Assembly (NCBI GenBank): GCA_900539855.1
Contig: UQDO01000020.1
Span: 1-37,228, forward strand
DNA from: an uncultured Oscillospiraceae bacterium
GTDB taxonomy: Bacteria; Bacillota; Clostridia; Oscillospirales; Acutalibacteraceae
Direction: 5' to 3'
DNA: 37,228 nt
Position numbers and translations under genes: made by a program
Notes under the pieces: generated by a model
What the model saw: the letters and a program-made list of their open reading frames with translations, nothing else
The model's database searches: none
Told to the model about the DNA's origin: nothing
Part shown: one piece after another, positions 16,151 to 24,816 of the stretch
Numbering within the stretch: position 1 is the stretch's first letter
How the letters are laid out: each line of letters starts with the position of its first letter

Positions 16151-16194
16151 AAAAGCACACTGCTTTTTGGTGCGTTTTTCCGGGAAAGACCCGG
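16151..16194 (-). other. Two small hairpins between efp and the CD1247-like gene
   Basis: AAAAGCA/TGCTTTT arms (16151-16167) and CCGGG/CCCGG arms (16180-16194) lie in the 103-base gap. Neither has a good U-tract on the minus strand, so they may only attenuate readthrough from efp. Confidence 0.35.
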
Positions 16195-16224
16195 TCTATC
16201 TAATTATTTCAACTAAAGCGGCAA

Positions 16225-16782
16225 TTATGCACGCTCCATGTATTCGCCTGTTCTTGTGTCAATACGGATCTTTTCGCCTTCGTTGATAAAGAGCGGAACA
16301 CGGATCTCAGCGCCGGTTTCAAGCGTTGCGGGCTTGGTAGCGTTGGTAGCGGTATTTCCTGCAAAGCCGGGGTCGGTCTGGGTAACGGTAAGCTCAACAA
16401 AGGTCGGCGGCTCAACGCCAAACACCTTGCCCTTATAGGAAAGCACCTTGCAGATCATGTTTTCCTTTACGAACTTGAAGTTATCGCCAAGGTCATCCTT
16501 GCCGACGGGGACGAGCTCATAGGTCTCCTGATCCATGAAGTAATAAAGATCGCCGTCGCTGTAGGAATATTCCATATCCTTGCGCTCAACAAAAGCGGTC
16601 GGGAATTTCTCGGTCGGGTTGAATGTTCTTTCAATGACCGAGCCTTCAATAACGTTTCTTATTTTTGTTCTGACAAAGGCAGCACCCTTGCCCGGCTTAA
16701 CGTGCTGGAACTCTATGATCTGATAGACCTTTCCATCCATTTCAAATGTTACACCGTTTCTGAAATCGCCGGCAGTAATCAT
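16225..16782 (-). CDS. efp: Elongation factor P
   Basis: This factor relieves ribosome stalling at polyproline stretches. The 185-residue length is standard. The domain I loop reads KPGKGAAFVRTK with the tip lysine at position 32. The second and third domains are marked by RKDMEYSYSDGDLYYFMD and TGAEIRVPLFINEGEKIRID. Whether the tip lysine is modified cannot be told; no modification enzyme is nearby. GGAGG precedes the ATG, and a well-formed promoter lies upstream. Confidence 0.98.
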   Translation of the reverse strand: MITAGDFRNGVTFEMDGKVYQIIEFQHVKPGKGAAFVRTKIRNVIEGSVIERTFNPTEKFPTAFVERKDMEYSYSDGDLYYFMDQETYELVPVGKDDLGDNFKFVKENMICKVLSYKGKVFGVEPPTFVELTVTQTDPGFAGNTATNATKPATLETGAEIRVPLFINEGEKIRIDTRTGEYMERA

Positions 16783-16813
16783 AATTTTTATACCTCCAAA
16801 TCAAATTAAGACC

Positions 16814-16842
16814 ATTTTACAGCATATCGCCGCTTATTTCAA
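16814..16842 (-). promoter_or_regulatory. Sigma-A-type promoter of efp
   Basis: On the minus strand this reads TTGAAA, 17 bases, TAAAAT, with TG directly before the -10. The -10 lies about 32 bases before the efp ATG. The gap back to the aroQ stop has no other gene. Confidence 0.7.
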
Positions 16843-16879
16843 GTCTTTTTTACATTTATAAGAGAATTTTACCAAAATA

Positions 16880-17320
16880 TCACCCGAGCAGATCGCGCAT
16901 GGCGTTTACGGCAAGGAAATAGCTGTTCTTGCCGAAGCCGGCAATGCTGCCGACACAGGCAGGAGCTATGACCGACTTATGTCTGAATTCCTCTCTTGAG
17001 TGTATATTTGAAAGGTGCACCTCGATAAACGGCTTGTTTACCGCCCTTATCGCATCATATATCGCGTAGCTGTAATGTGTATATGCTCCTGCGTTTATTA
17101 TGCACCCGTCATACCCGGTTATGACCGAATGTATGGCGTCTATTATAGCGCCCTCGCTGTTTGACTGGAAAAACGAGCAGCGGATATCAAAGCCCTTTGC
17201 ATATGACTCTATATTAGCGTTGATCTCTGCAAGCGACCTATCCCCGTATATTCCCGGTTCTCTTACCGACAGAAGGTCAAGATTAGGACCGTTTATCACA
17301 AGTATTTTTTTAGGTGTCAC
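16880..17320 (-). CDS. aroQ: Type II 3-dehydroquinate dehydratase
   Basis: This enzyme removes water from 3-dehydroquinate in the shikimate pathway. The 146-residue protein has NGPNLDLLSVREPGIYG (catalytic Tyr25, lid Arg20), INAGAYTHYS (Asn77), IEVHLSN (His102), and EFRHKS (Arg113), so the active site is complete. It starts with GTG at 17320, with AAAGGAG nine bases upstream, and overlaps the previous gene by GTGA. No other aromatic-synthesis gene is in the window. Confidence 0.97.
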   Translation of the reverse strand: MTPKKILVINGPNLDLLSVREPGIYGDRSLAEINANIESYAKGFDIRCSFFQSNSEGAIIDAIHSVITGYDGCIINAGAYTHYSYAIYDAIRAVNKPFIEVHLSNIHSREEFRHKSVIAPACVGSIAGFGKNSYFLAVNAMRDLLG

Positions 17321-18177
17321 GGTAAAGCTCTCCTTTCAAGGTAGCACTTTTTCATATAAAGAGCGTCTTCAGCCTGAGTCGAATCGGACTCACAGATAAC
17401 GGTCGGCTCCGCGCCCTTTTCAGCCAGCAACTCCATAAGCGGCTCCGGATTGGGACCGAACACGGTATCACTGAAGGTAAGGTGCTTTTTTTCGCCGCCC
17501 TTTGTGTATTCTATTTTTGAAAAATGAACATGGAAGTGCTTTCTCCGTTCGGCTCCAAGAACATTTTCTATTGTATCGAGCACATTCATAAACGCTTCTT
17601 TTGAGTTCATACCACCCATGGTCCTCGCATTTAGATGGCCGAAATCGATGCAGGGTATCAGCCGCTCGTCAAGCGAACAAAGCGCCATGACCTCATTAAG
17701 GTCGCCAAGCTGATTTATCTTTCCCATGGTCTCCGGACAGATATGGACATGACCGAGCCCCTCCCGGTCAAGCGCTTCGAGCGACATTCGCATGGTATCA
17801 AGAGCAAGCGTCAGTGCCTCGCCTCTTTCCAACTTTCCGCATGAGCCGGTGTGGACGATTATGCGATCCCCACCCATAAGATCGACGGCTTTTGCGCTGC
17901 TTAAAATATACCCCACCGAATTTTTGCGCTTTTCCTCGTCTACGCTTGACATTGAAATATAATAAGGAGCATGCAGCGACATTCTTATGCCCTTTTCGGC
18001 AGCCAAAGTTCCGAGAGCCGACGCCTTTTCATCGCCTATATTAACGCCGCGTCCACACTGATATTCAAACGCATCAAGGCCCATTTTTGAGACATACTCC
18101 GGTATTTGCAGGCTGTTTTTGTACCCCATTTCATGAAACGAGGCACCGCAGCCGGCAGGTCCGAACAATGCCGGCAT
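17317..18177 (-). CDS. Endonuclease IV-like TIM-barrel protein
   Basis: This is a 286-residue protein of the AP endonuclease IV / sugar isomerase superfamily. Most metal ligands of endonuclease IV can be matched: SLHAPYY, IVHTGSCGK, CPETMGK, CIDFGHLNA, HFHVHFSK, CESD. The Asp-x-His ligand pair appears as KKH, so the Asp is replaced while the His remains. That weakens a prediction of ordinary AP endonuclease activity; a related metal-dependent phosphodiesterase or isomerase is possible. GGGAG lies seven bases before the ATG. It is coupled by a 4-base overlap to aroQ and follows yqeG by 11 bases. Confidence 0.8.
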   Translation of the reverse strand: MPALFGPAGCGASFHEMGYKNSLQIPEYVSKMGLDAFEYQCGRGVNIGDEKASALGTLAAEKGIRMSLHAPYYISMSSVDEEKRKNSVGYILSSAKAVDLMGGDRIIVHTGSCGKLERGEALTLALDTMRMSLEALDREGLGHVHICPETMGKINQLGDLNEVMALCSLDERLIPCIDFGHLNARTMGGMNSKEAFMNVLDTIENVLGAERRKHFHVHFSKIEYTKGGEKKHLTFSDTVFGPNPEPLMELLAEKGAEPTVICESDSTQAEDALYMKKCYLERRALP

Positions 18178-18188
18178 AATATCACTCC

Positions 18189-18674
18189 CTAATAATCGTT
18201 TTTCAGTATTTTTCTTTCAAAATGCCGCCTTATGCGGAAACTCCATCCGGTTTCTTCCTTTATCGGTCTTACGAGCAGCGGTCTTACACCGCAAAGCCTG
18301 GCACCTAAGACGTCGGTGAATATCTGGTCGCCTATTATTGCGGTATGCTTTTTATCGGCACCAATCTTCCTTATCGCTTTTAAGTACCCGAACGGGAGCG
18401 GCTTCATAGCGGTGCTAATAAACGGCAATCCGAGTCTTTTTGAAAACGGCTCAACCCTGAATTTTTTGGAATTTGAAACTATTATCATTGATATGCCGGC
18501 AGTTTTTGCCGACAGCAGCCAGTCCTCAAGACCGTCCACAAGAACTGTACCGTGGTGTGTTGACAAGGTATTATCTATATCAAGCAGCAAAGCTTCAACA
18601 CCGGCGGCTTTCAGTGCGTCGGTGTCGATATCGGTTATTCTTCTGAATATACTATCGGGTAAAAACAGTGACAT
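18189..18674 (-). CDS. yqeG: YqeG-family HAD-IIIA phosphatase
   Basis: This is a HAD-superfamily hydrolase of 161 residues. Motif I is LLLDIDNTL (nucleophile and acid/base Asp), motif II IIVSNSKK, motif III K in AMKPLPFGY, and motif IV GDQIFTDVLGA. Family members are predicted phosphatases, and phosphatidylglycerophosphate phosphatase activity has been described for relatives; the substrate here is not proven. The start chosen is ATG 18674 with AAAAGGAAA upstream. An upstream reading to 18734 overlaps the rpsU terminator and is rejected. Confidence 0.9.
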   Translation of the reverse strand: MSLFLPDSIFRRITDIDTDALKAAGVEALLLDIDNTLSTHHGTVLVDGLEDWLLSAKTAGISMIIVSNSKKFRVEPFSKRLGLPFISTAMKPLPFGYLKAIRKIGADKKHTAIIGDQIFTDVLGARLCGVRPLLVRPIKEETGWSFRIRRHFERKILKNDY

Positions 18675-18700
18675 CGGTTTTCCTTTTCGGTAAAAATTCA

Positions 18701-18731
18701 AGAAGCGACCGGACAGCATCCGATCGCTTCT
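18701..18731 (-). terminator. Terminator or attenuator after rpsU
   Basis: AGAAGCGA and TCGCTTCT arms with an inner CGGA/TCCG extension lie 16 bases past the rpsU stop, followed on the minus strand by TTGAATTTTT. It would end most rpsU transcripts while letting some continue into yqeG. Confidence 0.75.
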
Positions 18732-18746
18732 CAAAATTCATAGTGT

Positions 18747-18923
18747 TTAGCGGAACTTGCGCTTACGGGCTGCTTCCGATTTCTTTTTGCGCTTTACAGA
18801 AGGCTTCTCATAGTGCTCTCTCTTGCGGACCTCCTGGATGACTCCGTCCTTCTGGGTCTGCCTCTTAAAGCGTCTGAGCGCGTTTTCAAGCGATTCATTT
18901 TCTTTTATACGAACCTGGCTCAT
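18747..18923 (-). CDS. rpsU: 30S ribosomal protein S21
   Basis: This small-subunit ribosomal protein has 58 residues and starts at ATG 18923, with GGAGGGAGGG eight bases upstream. The sequence SQVRIKENESLENALRRFKR and the very basic C terminus (KRKKKSEAARKRKFR) are typical of S21. The 17 extra codons before this ATG contain the ribosome binding site and are not translated. It has its own consensus promoter. Confidence 0.98.
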   Translation of the reverse strand: MSQVRIKENESLENALRRFKRQTQKDGVIQEVRKREHYEKPSVKRKKKSEAARKRKFR

Positions 18924-18973
18924 TCTATATTCCCTCCCTCCGCATAGTTGCAGGGGTAATAAACTTTTTATCA

Positions 18974-19003
18974 ATTATACACCAAACGGCATATTGATGT
19001 CAA
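18974..19003 (-). promoter_or_regulatory. Consensus sigma-A promoter of rpsU
   Basis: On the minus strand this reads TTGACA, 18 bases, TATAAT: both hexamers are perfect. The -10 is about 50 bases before the rpsU ATG. It lies in the 117-base gap downstream of leuS. Confidence 0.88.
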
Positions 19004-19040
19004 GTGTAAAATTGTCATATTGCAAAATAAGCCAAAAATT

Positions 19041-21443
19041 TTATTTTGCTACTATATTGACCAGCTTTTTAGGCACATATATCTCCTTAATAACGGTCTT
19101 GCCCGAAAGCTCGGCTGCTATCTTTGCGTCAGCCTTTGCGGACGCTATCGCGTCGGCAGCGGCAATATCGGCGGCTACGTTTATGCGAGCCTTGACCTTG
19201 CCGTTTATCTGAACCGCTATCTCGACGGTATCGTCATTGGTCTTAGCCTCATCATAGGTCGGCCATGAAGCCAGCGAGCAAAGCCCCTCGTTGCCGGCGT
19301 TATGCCACATTTCCTCGGCAAGGTGCGGAGCGAAAGGACAGAGAAGCCTTAAGAACACATCGAGTTCGTCTACAGTAAGACTGCCGTGATCGGTTATCGC
19401 GTTGAGCAATGACATGAGCGCGGCAATAGCGGTGTTGAACTTCATTTCCTCGATATCCGACGAGACCTTTTTGACCGTCTTGTGGAAAAGCGATTCAAGC
19501 TCCTTTGTATATCCGCTGCCTGAGACAATGGCACCAAGATCAGCCACTCTTTCAAGGAAGCGCTTGCAGCCCTTGACGCTGCTGTCGCTCCACGGTGCTG
19601 CCGAGCCGTAGTCGCCCATAAAGAGGACATATACCCTCAGCACATCCGCTCCGTAAGCGTCAACAACATCGTTGGGGTCAACGACATTGCCCTTTGATTT
19701 ACTCATTTTCTCGCCGTCGTAGCCAAGTATAAGTCCCTGTGCCGTGCGTTTTGCATACGGTTCGGGAGTCGGCACGACACCGATATCATAAAGGAAACGG
19801 TGCCAGAATCTCGAATAGATAAGGTGTCTTGTCACATGCTCCATACCGCCGTTATACCAGTCGACCGGCAGCCAGTATTTAAGTTTTTCCTTATCTGCCA
19901 GCGCCTTTTCGTTGTGCGGATCAATATAGCGCAGGAAGTACCACGACGAGCCAGCCCACTGCGGCATGGTATCGGTCTCACGGCGTGCGTCGCCGCCGCA
20001 TTTCGGGCACTTGCAGTTGACGAACGACTCTATCTTGGCAAGCGGACTTTCACCGCCCTCGCCCGGTTCGAAGTTTTCGACCGGCGGCAGCTTCAAAGGC
20101 AGTTCATCATAAGGCACGGGCACCATGCCGCACTTTTTGCAGTGAACTATCGGAATAGGCTCGCCCCAGTATCTCTGGCGGTTGAACGCCCAGTCCTTCA
20201 TTTTATACTGTACGCCCTTTTTGCCGATGCCCTTTTCGGACAAAAACCCGAGCATTTTTTCAATAGCGGTCTTTTTATCTGTTATTCCGTCAAGGAAGCC
20301 GGAGTTTACCATTTCACCGTCGCCTGAGTACGCCTCTTTTGTTATATCTCCGCCCTTTATGACCTCTATTTTTTCTATGCCGAACTTTTCGGCAAAATCA
20401 TAGTCGCGCTGATCATGAGCCGGAACAGCCATTATTGCTCCGGTGCCGTAGCTCATCATAACATAGTCGGATATGTATATCGGTATTTCCCTGCCGTTTA
20501 CGGGATTTACGGCAAGCAGACCGTCTATCTTCACACCGGTCTTTTCCTTGACGAGCTGGGTTCGCTCAAACTCGGTCTTTTTGGAACACATATCCTTGTA
20601 TGCGTCAAGCTCGGCAATATTTTTGATACTGTCGCGGTTCTTTTCGATTATAGGATGCTCGGGCGCTATGACCATGAAGGTAACACCGAACAGCGTATCG
20701 CAGCGTGTGGTGTAGACCCTGAGCTTATCATTGGCACCATTTACGGTGAAATCTATAAACGCACCGGTCGATTTACCTATCCAGTTGCGCTGCTGCTGCT
20801 TTATGTTTTCGGGATAATCGACCATGTCAAGTCCCTCGAGCAGCTTGTCCGCATATTCGGTTATTTTGAGGTACCATACGTCCTTTGATTTCTGGATTAT
20901 CTCGCTGTGGCAGATATCGCATTTTCCGCCCTGCGAATCCTCGTTCGACAGAACGACCTTGCAGCTCGGGCAGTAGTTTACAAGCGCCTGATCGCGGAAT
21001 ACAAGTCCGTGCTCAAACAGCTTTAAAAATATCCACTGCGTCCATTTATAATAATCCTCGTCGGTCGTATCTATAGTCTTGGTCCAGTCGAACGAAAAGC
21101 CGACCTTTTTAAGCTGAGATGTGAACCGCGCTATATTCATATCGGTCACCTTGCGCGGATGTATGCCGGTCTTTATGGCATAGTTCTCGGTGGGCAGACC
21201 GTATGCGTCAAAGCCTATCGGGAACAGGACATTATAGCCCTGCATCCTTCTTTTACGCGACACGACCTCAAGTCCCGAATAAGCCTTTATATGGCCGACA
21301 TGCATACCGGCACCGCTCGGATACGGGAACTCGACAAGTCCGTAAAATTTGGGGCCCTCAAGCTTTTCTGAGCAAACAAAGGTCTTTTGTTCGTCCCATA
21401 TTTTCTGCCATTTTTCCTCGATATTTTTAAAATCGTACTTCAA
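19041..21443 (-). CDS. leuS: Leucyl-tRNA synthetase
   Basis: This enzyme charges tRNA-Leu. The 800-residue class I enzyme has the HIGH-type motif HVGH (48-51) within FPYPSGAGMHVGH, KMSKS (579-583), and a CP1 editing domain with TTRCDTLFG (245-253) and YGTGAIMAVPAHDQRD (332-347). Zinc-binding cysteines occur as CPSC ... CDIC (158-178) and a second pair as CKKCG and CPKCG. The start is TTG at 21443: GGAGG lies seven bases upstream, and MKYDFKNIEEKWQ is the usual N terminus. No T-box leader is present, because the gene sits two bases behind rsfS at the end of the long operon. Confidence 0.98.
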   Translation of the reverse strand: MKYDFKNIEEKWQKIWDEQKTFVCSEKLEGPKFYGLVEFPYPSGAGMHVGHIKAYSGLEVVSRKRRMQGYNVLFPIGFDAYGLPTENYAIKTGIHPRKVTDMNIARFTSQLKKVGFSFDWTKTIDTTDEDYYKWTQWIFLKLFEHGLVFRDQALVNYCPSCKVVLSNEDSQGGKCDICHSEIIQKSKDVWYLKITEYADKLLEGLDMVDYPENIKQQQRNWIGKSTGAFIDFTVNGANDKLRVYTTRCDTLFGVTFMVIAPEHPIIEKNRDSIKNIAELDAYKDMCSKKTEFERTQLVKEKTGVKIDGLLAVNPVNGREIPIYISDYVMMSYGTGAIMAVPAHDQRDYDFAEKFGIEKIEVIKGGDITKEAYSGDGEMVNSGFLDGITDKKTAIEKMLGFLSEKGIGKKGVQYKMKDWAFNRQRYWGEPIPIVHCKKCGMVPVPYDELPLKLPPVENFEPGEGGESPLAKIESFVNCKCPKCGGDARRETDTMPQWAGSSWYFLRYIDPHNEKALADKEKLKYWLPVDWYNGGMEHVTRHLIYSRFWHRFLYDIGVVPTPEPYAKRTAQGLILGYDGEKMSKSKGNVVDPNDVVDAYGADVLRVYVLFMGDYGSAAPWSDSSVKGCKRFLERVADLGAIVSGSGYTKELESLFHKTVKKVSSDIEEMKFNTAIAALMSLLNAITDHGSLTVDELDVFLRLLCPFAPHLAEEMWHNAGNEGLCSLASWPTYDEAKTNDDTVEIAVQINGKVKARINVAADIAAADAIASAKADAKIAAELSGKTVIKEIYVPKKLVNIVAK

Positions 21444-21445
21444 GG

Positions 21446-21811
21446 CTATTCCTCCGTCCCTTTTTCAAGTACATCTTCAAGGTCAACTGTTTCTCCGTCG
21501 CTCCACATGCGGTCGAGCGAATAATAGTCTCTTGATTTTCTGCCGAATATATGCACGACCACGGTACCGTAGTCAAGCAGCAGCCAGTCAGAGCTGCGCC
21601 CTTCGGTATGATCGGGCTTAACACCGGCTTTATCAAGCTTTTCCTCAACAGCCTCAGCCAAAGCCCTTACGTGGGTGTTCGATGTTGCGGTGCAGATCAA
21701 AAAGTAATCGGCAATATCGGATACGTCCTCTATCCTTATGGCGCAAAGCTCCGCCGCCTTGCGGTCGTTGAGCGCATTTGCGGCAATTTTCAGTATTTCA
21801 AAAGGTTCCAT
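21446..21811 (-). CDS. rsfS: Ribosomal silencing factor RsfS
   Basis: This protein binds L14 on the 50S subunit and blocks subunit joining when nutrients are scarce. The 121-residue protein has the family signature DIADYFLICTATSNTHVRAL, then GRSSDWLLLDYGTVVVHIF and RDYYSLDRMWSDGE. ATG 21811 has AGGAG five bases upstream; a TTG five codons earlier would place this site inside the gene. It overlaps yqeK by 14 bases and is followed two bases later by leuS. Confidence 0.97.
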   Translation of the reverse strand: MEPFEILKIAANALNDRKAAELCAIRIEDVSDIADYFLICTATSNTHVRALAEAVEEKLDKAGVKPDHTEGRSSDWLLLDYGTVVVHIFGRKSRDYYSLDRMWSDGETVDLEDVLEKGTEE

Positions 21812-22382
21812 GGTTTCTCCTTTCAATCATCAAATAATTATAGGCGTCAAGCGTATCGGGATGCACGGGCAGCTTTCGGTCGATAAGGTTTTTTACCGAA
21901 AAGCTCAAGATAGAAAGCATAGCCGTCTCAAGACTCTCTTCTGCTTCTTTCCTGATTATTTCAACATCCCCATAGTCTCTGTCAGCCGATATAAGATCAG
22001 CCACATATATTATTTTCTGCGGCAGTGTCATATCACGCTTTGCGGTGGTATGATACCGTATCGCCGAAATGATATCATCGTCCTTTATTCCCAATTCATG
22101 TTCGGCATAAAGAGCGCCCGACATCGCGTGCCATATCTGAGGCGACGCTTTTTCGACGTCGGTTAGAATTATACCAAACCTTGCGAACAATTTCAACTGT
22201 TCATCGTCACTTGTATTTTTTGTTATGTCATGCAGCAGTCCGGCAAAGTACATTTTGTCGGCATCGGCACCGTATTTTTCAGCCAGATGCCTTGCCGCAT
22301 CTGCGACGCACAACGAATGGTAACACCTTTTTTCGGTCAGCCTTTTCTTTAAAAGAGACTTTATATCGTCATAAGGCATCAT
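21798..22382 (-). CDS. yqeK: YqeK-family HD-domain hydrolase (Ap4A hydrolase)
   Basis: This HD-superfamily metal-dependent phosphohydrolase has 194 residues. Visible ligands are RCYHSLCVA (His22), FAGLLHDITK (His51, Asp52), IWHAMSGA, and AIRYHTTAK with the trailing YVADLISADR, the full HD set of this family. Relatives cleave Ap4A symmetrically to two ADP. GGAGG lies seven bases before the first ATG, and the start overlaps the nadD stop as ATGA. The nadD-yqeK-rsfS order is widely conserved in Firmicutes. Confidence 0.94.
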   Translation of the reverse strand: MMPYDDIKSLLKKRLTEKRCYHSLCVADAARHLAEKYGADADKMYFAGLLHDITKNTSDDEQLKLFARFGIILTDVEKASPQIWHAMSGALYAEHELGIKDDDIISAIRYHTTAKRDMTLPQKIIYVADLISADRDYGDVEIIRKEAEESLETAMLSILSFSVKNLIDRKLPVHPDTLDAYNYLMIERRNHGTF

Positions 22383-22993
22383 ATGCTCGCCTCCAAATAC
22401 AGACCGCGTTTTTCAATATAATCATAGATGTTTTCCGGCAGAACGCTTTTAAGAGCACCGCGGTCGCCGCTTTTGGCTGACAATCGGATGGAAGTCGATG
22501 AAATATCGGGCATGTCGGCATGGAGAAGCACTACCCTGCCGCCCGAAGCCTCAAGCTCGTGCATTACGCTTTCGGTCTTTGCGTCGTCAACACCCGGGCG
22601 CTTTACCGCAATCACCGTTGCCAGCTTCAGAATACCCTGATAGTTGTACCATTCCTTAAAGCTCGCAAGCATATCGCCGCCTATAAGCAGTCCCAACTCG
22701 TCGCAGGTATGCGACAGTTCGCAAAGCGTATCATAGCTGTAGCTTTTGCCGCCGCGCTTTATCTCCATATCGGAGACTTCTGTCTTATCTATACCGTCGC
22801 AAAGCAGCCGGCACATTTTCATACGGTCGTCATTACAGGCAAAATATCCTTTTACAGCCTTGTGCGGCGGAATGTTTGTAGGCACTACAAGTATTTTATC
22901 AACATACGGCAGTCTTAAAGCTGCGCCGAGCATTTTTTTGTGCGCGTTATGAGGAGGATTGAATGTACCTCCGAAAAAGACTGTCATACCCAT
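22379..22993 (-). CDS. nadD: Nicotinate-nucleotide adenylyltransferase
   Basis: This enzyme adenylates nicotinic acid mononucleotide in NAD synthesis. The 204-residue protein starts MGMTVFFGGTFNPPHNAH, which carries the nucleotidyltransferase GGTFNPxHxxH motif, and later shows IPPHK and the ISSTSIR motif. The ATG at 22993 overlaps the yhbY stop as TAATG and has no clear ribosome binding site, so reinitiation is likely. A GTG three codons upstream is an alternative. Confidence 0.96.
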   Translation of the reverse strand: MGMTVFFGGTFNPPHNAHKKMLGAALRLPYVDKILVVPTNIPPHKAVKGYFACNDDRMKMCRLLCDGIDKTEVSDMEIKRGGKSYSYDTLCELSHTCDELGLLIGGDMLASFKEWYNYQGILKLATVIAVKRPGVDDAKTESVMHELEASGGRVVLLHADMPDISSTSIRLSAKSGDRGALKSVLPENIYDYIEKRGLYLEASI

Positions 22994-23286
22994 TATCTGC
23001 ACAGAACAATGGTCTTGTGCTCGGTGCTCTCCTTATAAAGGATGAACTTTGAGCCTATGACCTGAACAACATCGCTGCCTGTAGCCTCCGACACTTTGTC
23101 GGCACATTCGCGCGGTCTTTGGGGCGACGTTTCAAGCACGGTCAGCTTTATAAGCTCTCGCGCCTCCAACGCTTCGCCGACCTGCTTTATAAGTTGGTCA
23201 CCGATACCTGCCTTGCCTATCTGGAATATAGGATCAAGCCCGTTTGCCATTCCTCTTAATTGCGCTCTTTGTCTGCTGTTAAGCAT
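22993..23286 (-). CDS. yhbY: YhbY-family RNA-binding protein
   Basis: This is a 97-residue CRM-domain protein that associates with pre-50S ribosomes. It shows LNSRQRAQLRGMANGLDPIF, QIGKAGIGDQLI (GxxG-type loop) and the conserved ARELIKLTVL. AGGGAG lies seven bases before the ATG. It ends overlapping nadD by one base and follows rdgB by 14 bases. It is one of several ribosome-maturation proteins in this operon. Confidence 0.95.
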   Translation of the reverse strand: MLNSRQRAQLRGMANGLDPIFQIGKAGIGDQLIKQVGEALEARELIKLTVLETSPQRPRECADKVSEATGSDVVQVIGSKFILYKESTEHKTIVLCR

Positions 23287-23300
23287 AAATTATCTCCCTG

Positions 23301-23888
23301 TTATATATACTTTTTTATTTCCTCTTTGAAAAGCTTTGCCGCGGCTGCGCGGTGGCTTATCCTGTTTTTCTCCTCCTGCGGCATAGTACCGAAGCAGCCG
23401 TGATCCGACACAAAAAGCGGATCGTATCCGAAGCCGCCGCTGCCTTCAGGCTCCGTCGCTATATTGCCCTTACACTCGCCCCTTACGGTAAATTCCCTGC
23501 CGTCGGGGAAAACACAGGCAATACATGAAACAAAATGTGCGGTGCGTTTATCATACGGCACATTTTTCAGCTTTTCAAGCAGCAGTGCGTTGTTGTCGTT
23601 ACTGTTTCCGGTACCGGCAAAACGTGCGGAATATATCCCCGGCGCGCCGTCCAGCGCGTCAACGCAAAGCCCCGAGTCGTCTGCTATAGCCGCAAGACCG
23701 GTTTCCTTACATGCCGACCTTGCTTTTATAAGAGCATTCTCCTCAAAGGTGGTGCCGTTTTCCTCAGGCTCCGAAATACCGCCGACATCGTCCGGCCCCA
23801 CGACCGAAAAACCTAACGGCACCAGTATTTCCCTCAGCTCCTCAAGCTTATGAAGGTTATGGGACGCCACTATGAATTTACAGCTCAT
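23301..23888 (-). CDS. rdgB: XTP/dITP pyrophosphatase (RdgB/HAM1)
   Basis: This enzyme removes non-canonical purine nucleotides (XTP, dITP) from the pool. The 195-residue protein has VASHNLHKLEEL, GTTFEENALIKA, IADDSGLCVDALDG, GGFGYDPLF, and ISHRAAA, all expected motifs. ATG 23888 overlaps the end of ftsY by 11 bases. A longer reading to 23951 would lie inside ftsY and gives unrelated basic residues. The ribosome binding site is within the ftsY 3' end and is weak. Confidence 0.96.
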   Translation of the reverse strand: MSCKFIVASHNLHKLEELREILVPLGFSVVGPDDVGGISEPEENGTTFEENALIKARSACKETGLAAIADDSGLCVDALDGAPGIYSARFAGTGNSNDNNALLLEKLKNVPYDKRTAHFVSCIACVFPDGREFTVRGECKGNIATEPEGSGGFGYDPLFVSDHGCFGTMPQEEKNRISHRAAAAKLFKEEIKKYI

Positions 23889-24804
23889 CCTTTTCACTCT
23901 TTTCAAAAAGCGCAGCCGCAAACTCCGTCGGGTCAAACGGCTGGAGATCATCGATCTGCTCGCCGACGCCTATATATTTTACCGGTATTTTCAGCTCGTC
24001 CATTATTGCAAGCACAACACCGCCGCGCGCCGTACCGTCAAGCTTGGTGAGCACGATGCCGGTGATATCTGCGACCTCCTTGAAATCCCTTGCCTGATTC
24101 ACGGCGTTCTGACCGGTCGTGGCGTCAAGCACAAGCAGCGTTTCAACATCAGCGTCGGGCAGCTCACGGCCTATAATGCGGTACATTTTTGCAAGCTCGT
24201 TCATAAGGTTCTTTTTATTGTGCAGTCTGCCGGCGGTATCGCATATTATAACGTCGCTGCCTCTTGATTTTGCGGCGGCTATCGTATCAAATACGACCGA
24301 CGCCGGATCGGCTCCCTCGGCGCTTTTTACGATATCTACACCTGCTCTGCCTGCCCATACCTCAAGCTGCTCTATAGCGGCGGCACGGAAGGTATCGGCA
24401 GCTCCCAATATGACCTTCTTGCCGCTTGCTTTTAGCTGGGACGCCAGCTTGCCTATCGTGGTGGTCTTTCCGACGCCGTTTACACCTATAACAAAGACGA
24501 ATGACGGCTTGGTCGAAAGCTTCAATTCGCGGTCTCCCTTAACCATTTCGGCGACTGTCTGCGAAAGCAGCTTCTTTATTTCCTCCGGGTCCTTTATTTT
24601 TTCTTCCTTGACCCTTTTTTTCAGTGTGTCGCATATTTTTGCCGAGGTCACGGTTCCTATATCGCTCATTATGAGTATTTCTTCAAGCTCCTCAAACAGC
24701 TCGTCGTCTATTTTTGTAAACGACGACAGCATGGAACCTATGGCTCCGGATATGGAGTCACGGGTCTTTCTCAGTCCCTCGCTTATCTTGCTGAACAGTC
24801 CCAT
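23878..24804 (-). CDS. ftsY: Signal recognition particle receptor FtsY
   Basis: This SRP GTPase delivers ribosomes making membrane proteins to the translocon. The 308-residue protein lacks a long acidic A domain, as is usual in Firmicutes. It has the N domain (about 1-95) and G domain motifs GVNGVGKTT (107-115), DTFRAAA (137-143), DTAGR, TKLDGTARGG, and GVGEQIDDL. GGGAGG precedes the ATG. It lies 12 bases after smc, the usual Firmicutes neighbour; no ffh or ylxM follows. Confidence 0.97.
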   Translation of the reverse strand: MGLFSKISEGLRKTRDSISGAIGSMLSSFTKIDDELFEELEEILIMSDIGTVTSAKICDTLKKRVKEEKIKDPEEIKKLLSQTVAEMVKGDRELKLSTKPSFVFVIGVNGVGKTTTIGKLASQLKASGKKVILGAADTFRAAAIEQLEVWAGRAGVDIVKSAEGADPASVVFDTIAAAKSRGSDVIICDTAGRLHNKKNLMNELAKMYRIIGRELPDADVETLLVLDATTGQNAVNQARDFKEVADITGIVLTKLDGTARGGVVLAIMDELKIPVKYIGVGEQIDDLQPFDPTEFAAALFEKSEKDEL

Positions 24805-24816
24805 TTTGTCCTCCCT

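Noticed and set aside
18675..18734. N-terminal extension of YqeG
   Set aside because: It overlaps the rpsU terminator hairpin and lacks family residues.
18924..18974. N-terminal extension of ribosomal protein S21
   Set aside because: It contains the GGAGGGAGGG ribosome binding site, and S21 begins at MSQVRIK.
19041..21446. T-box leader for leuS
   Set aside because: leuS starts two bases after rsfS, so no leader region exists.
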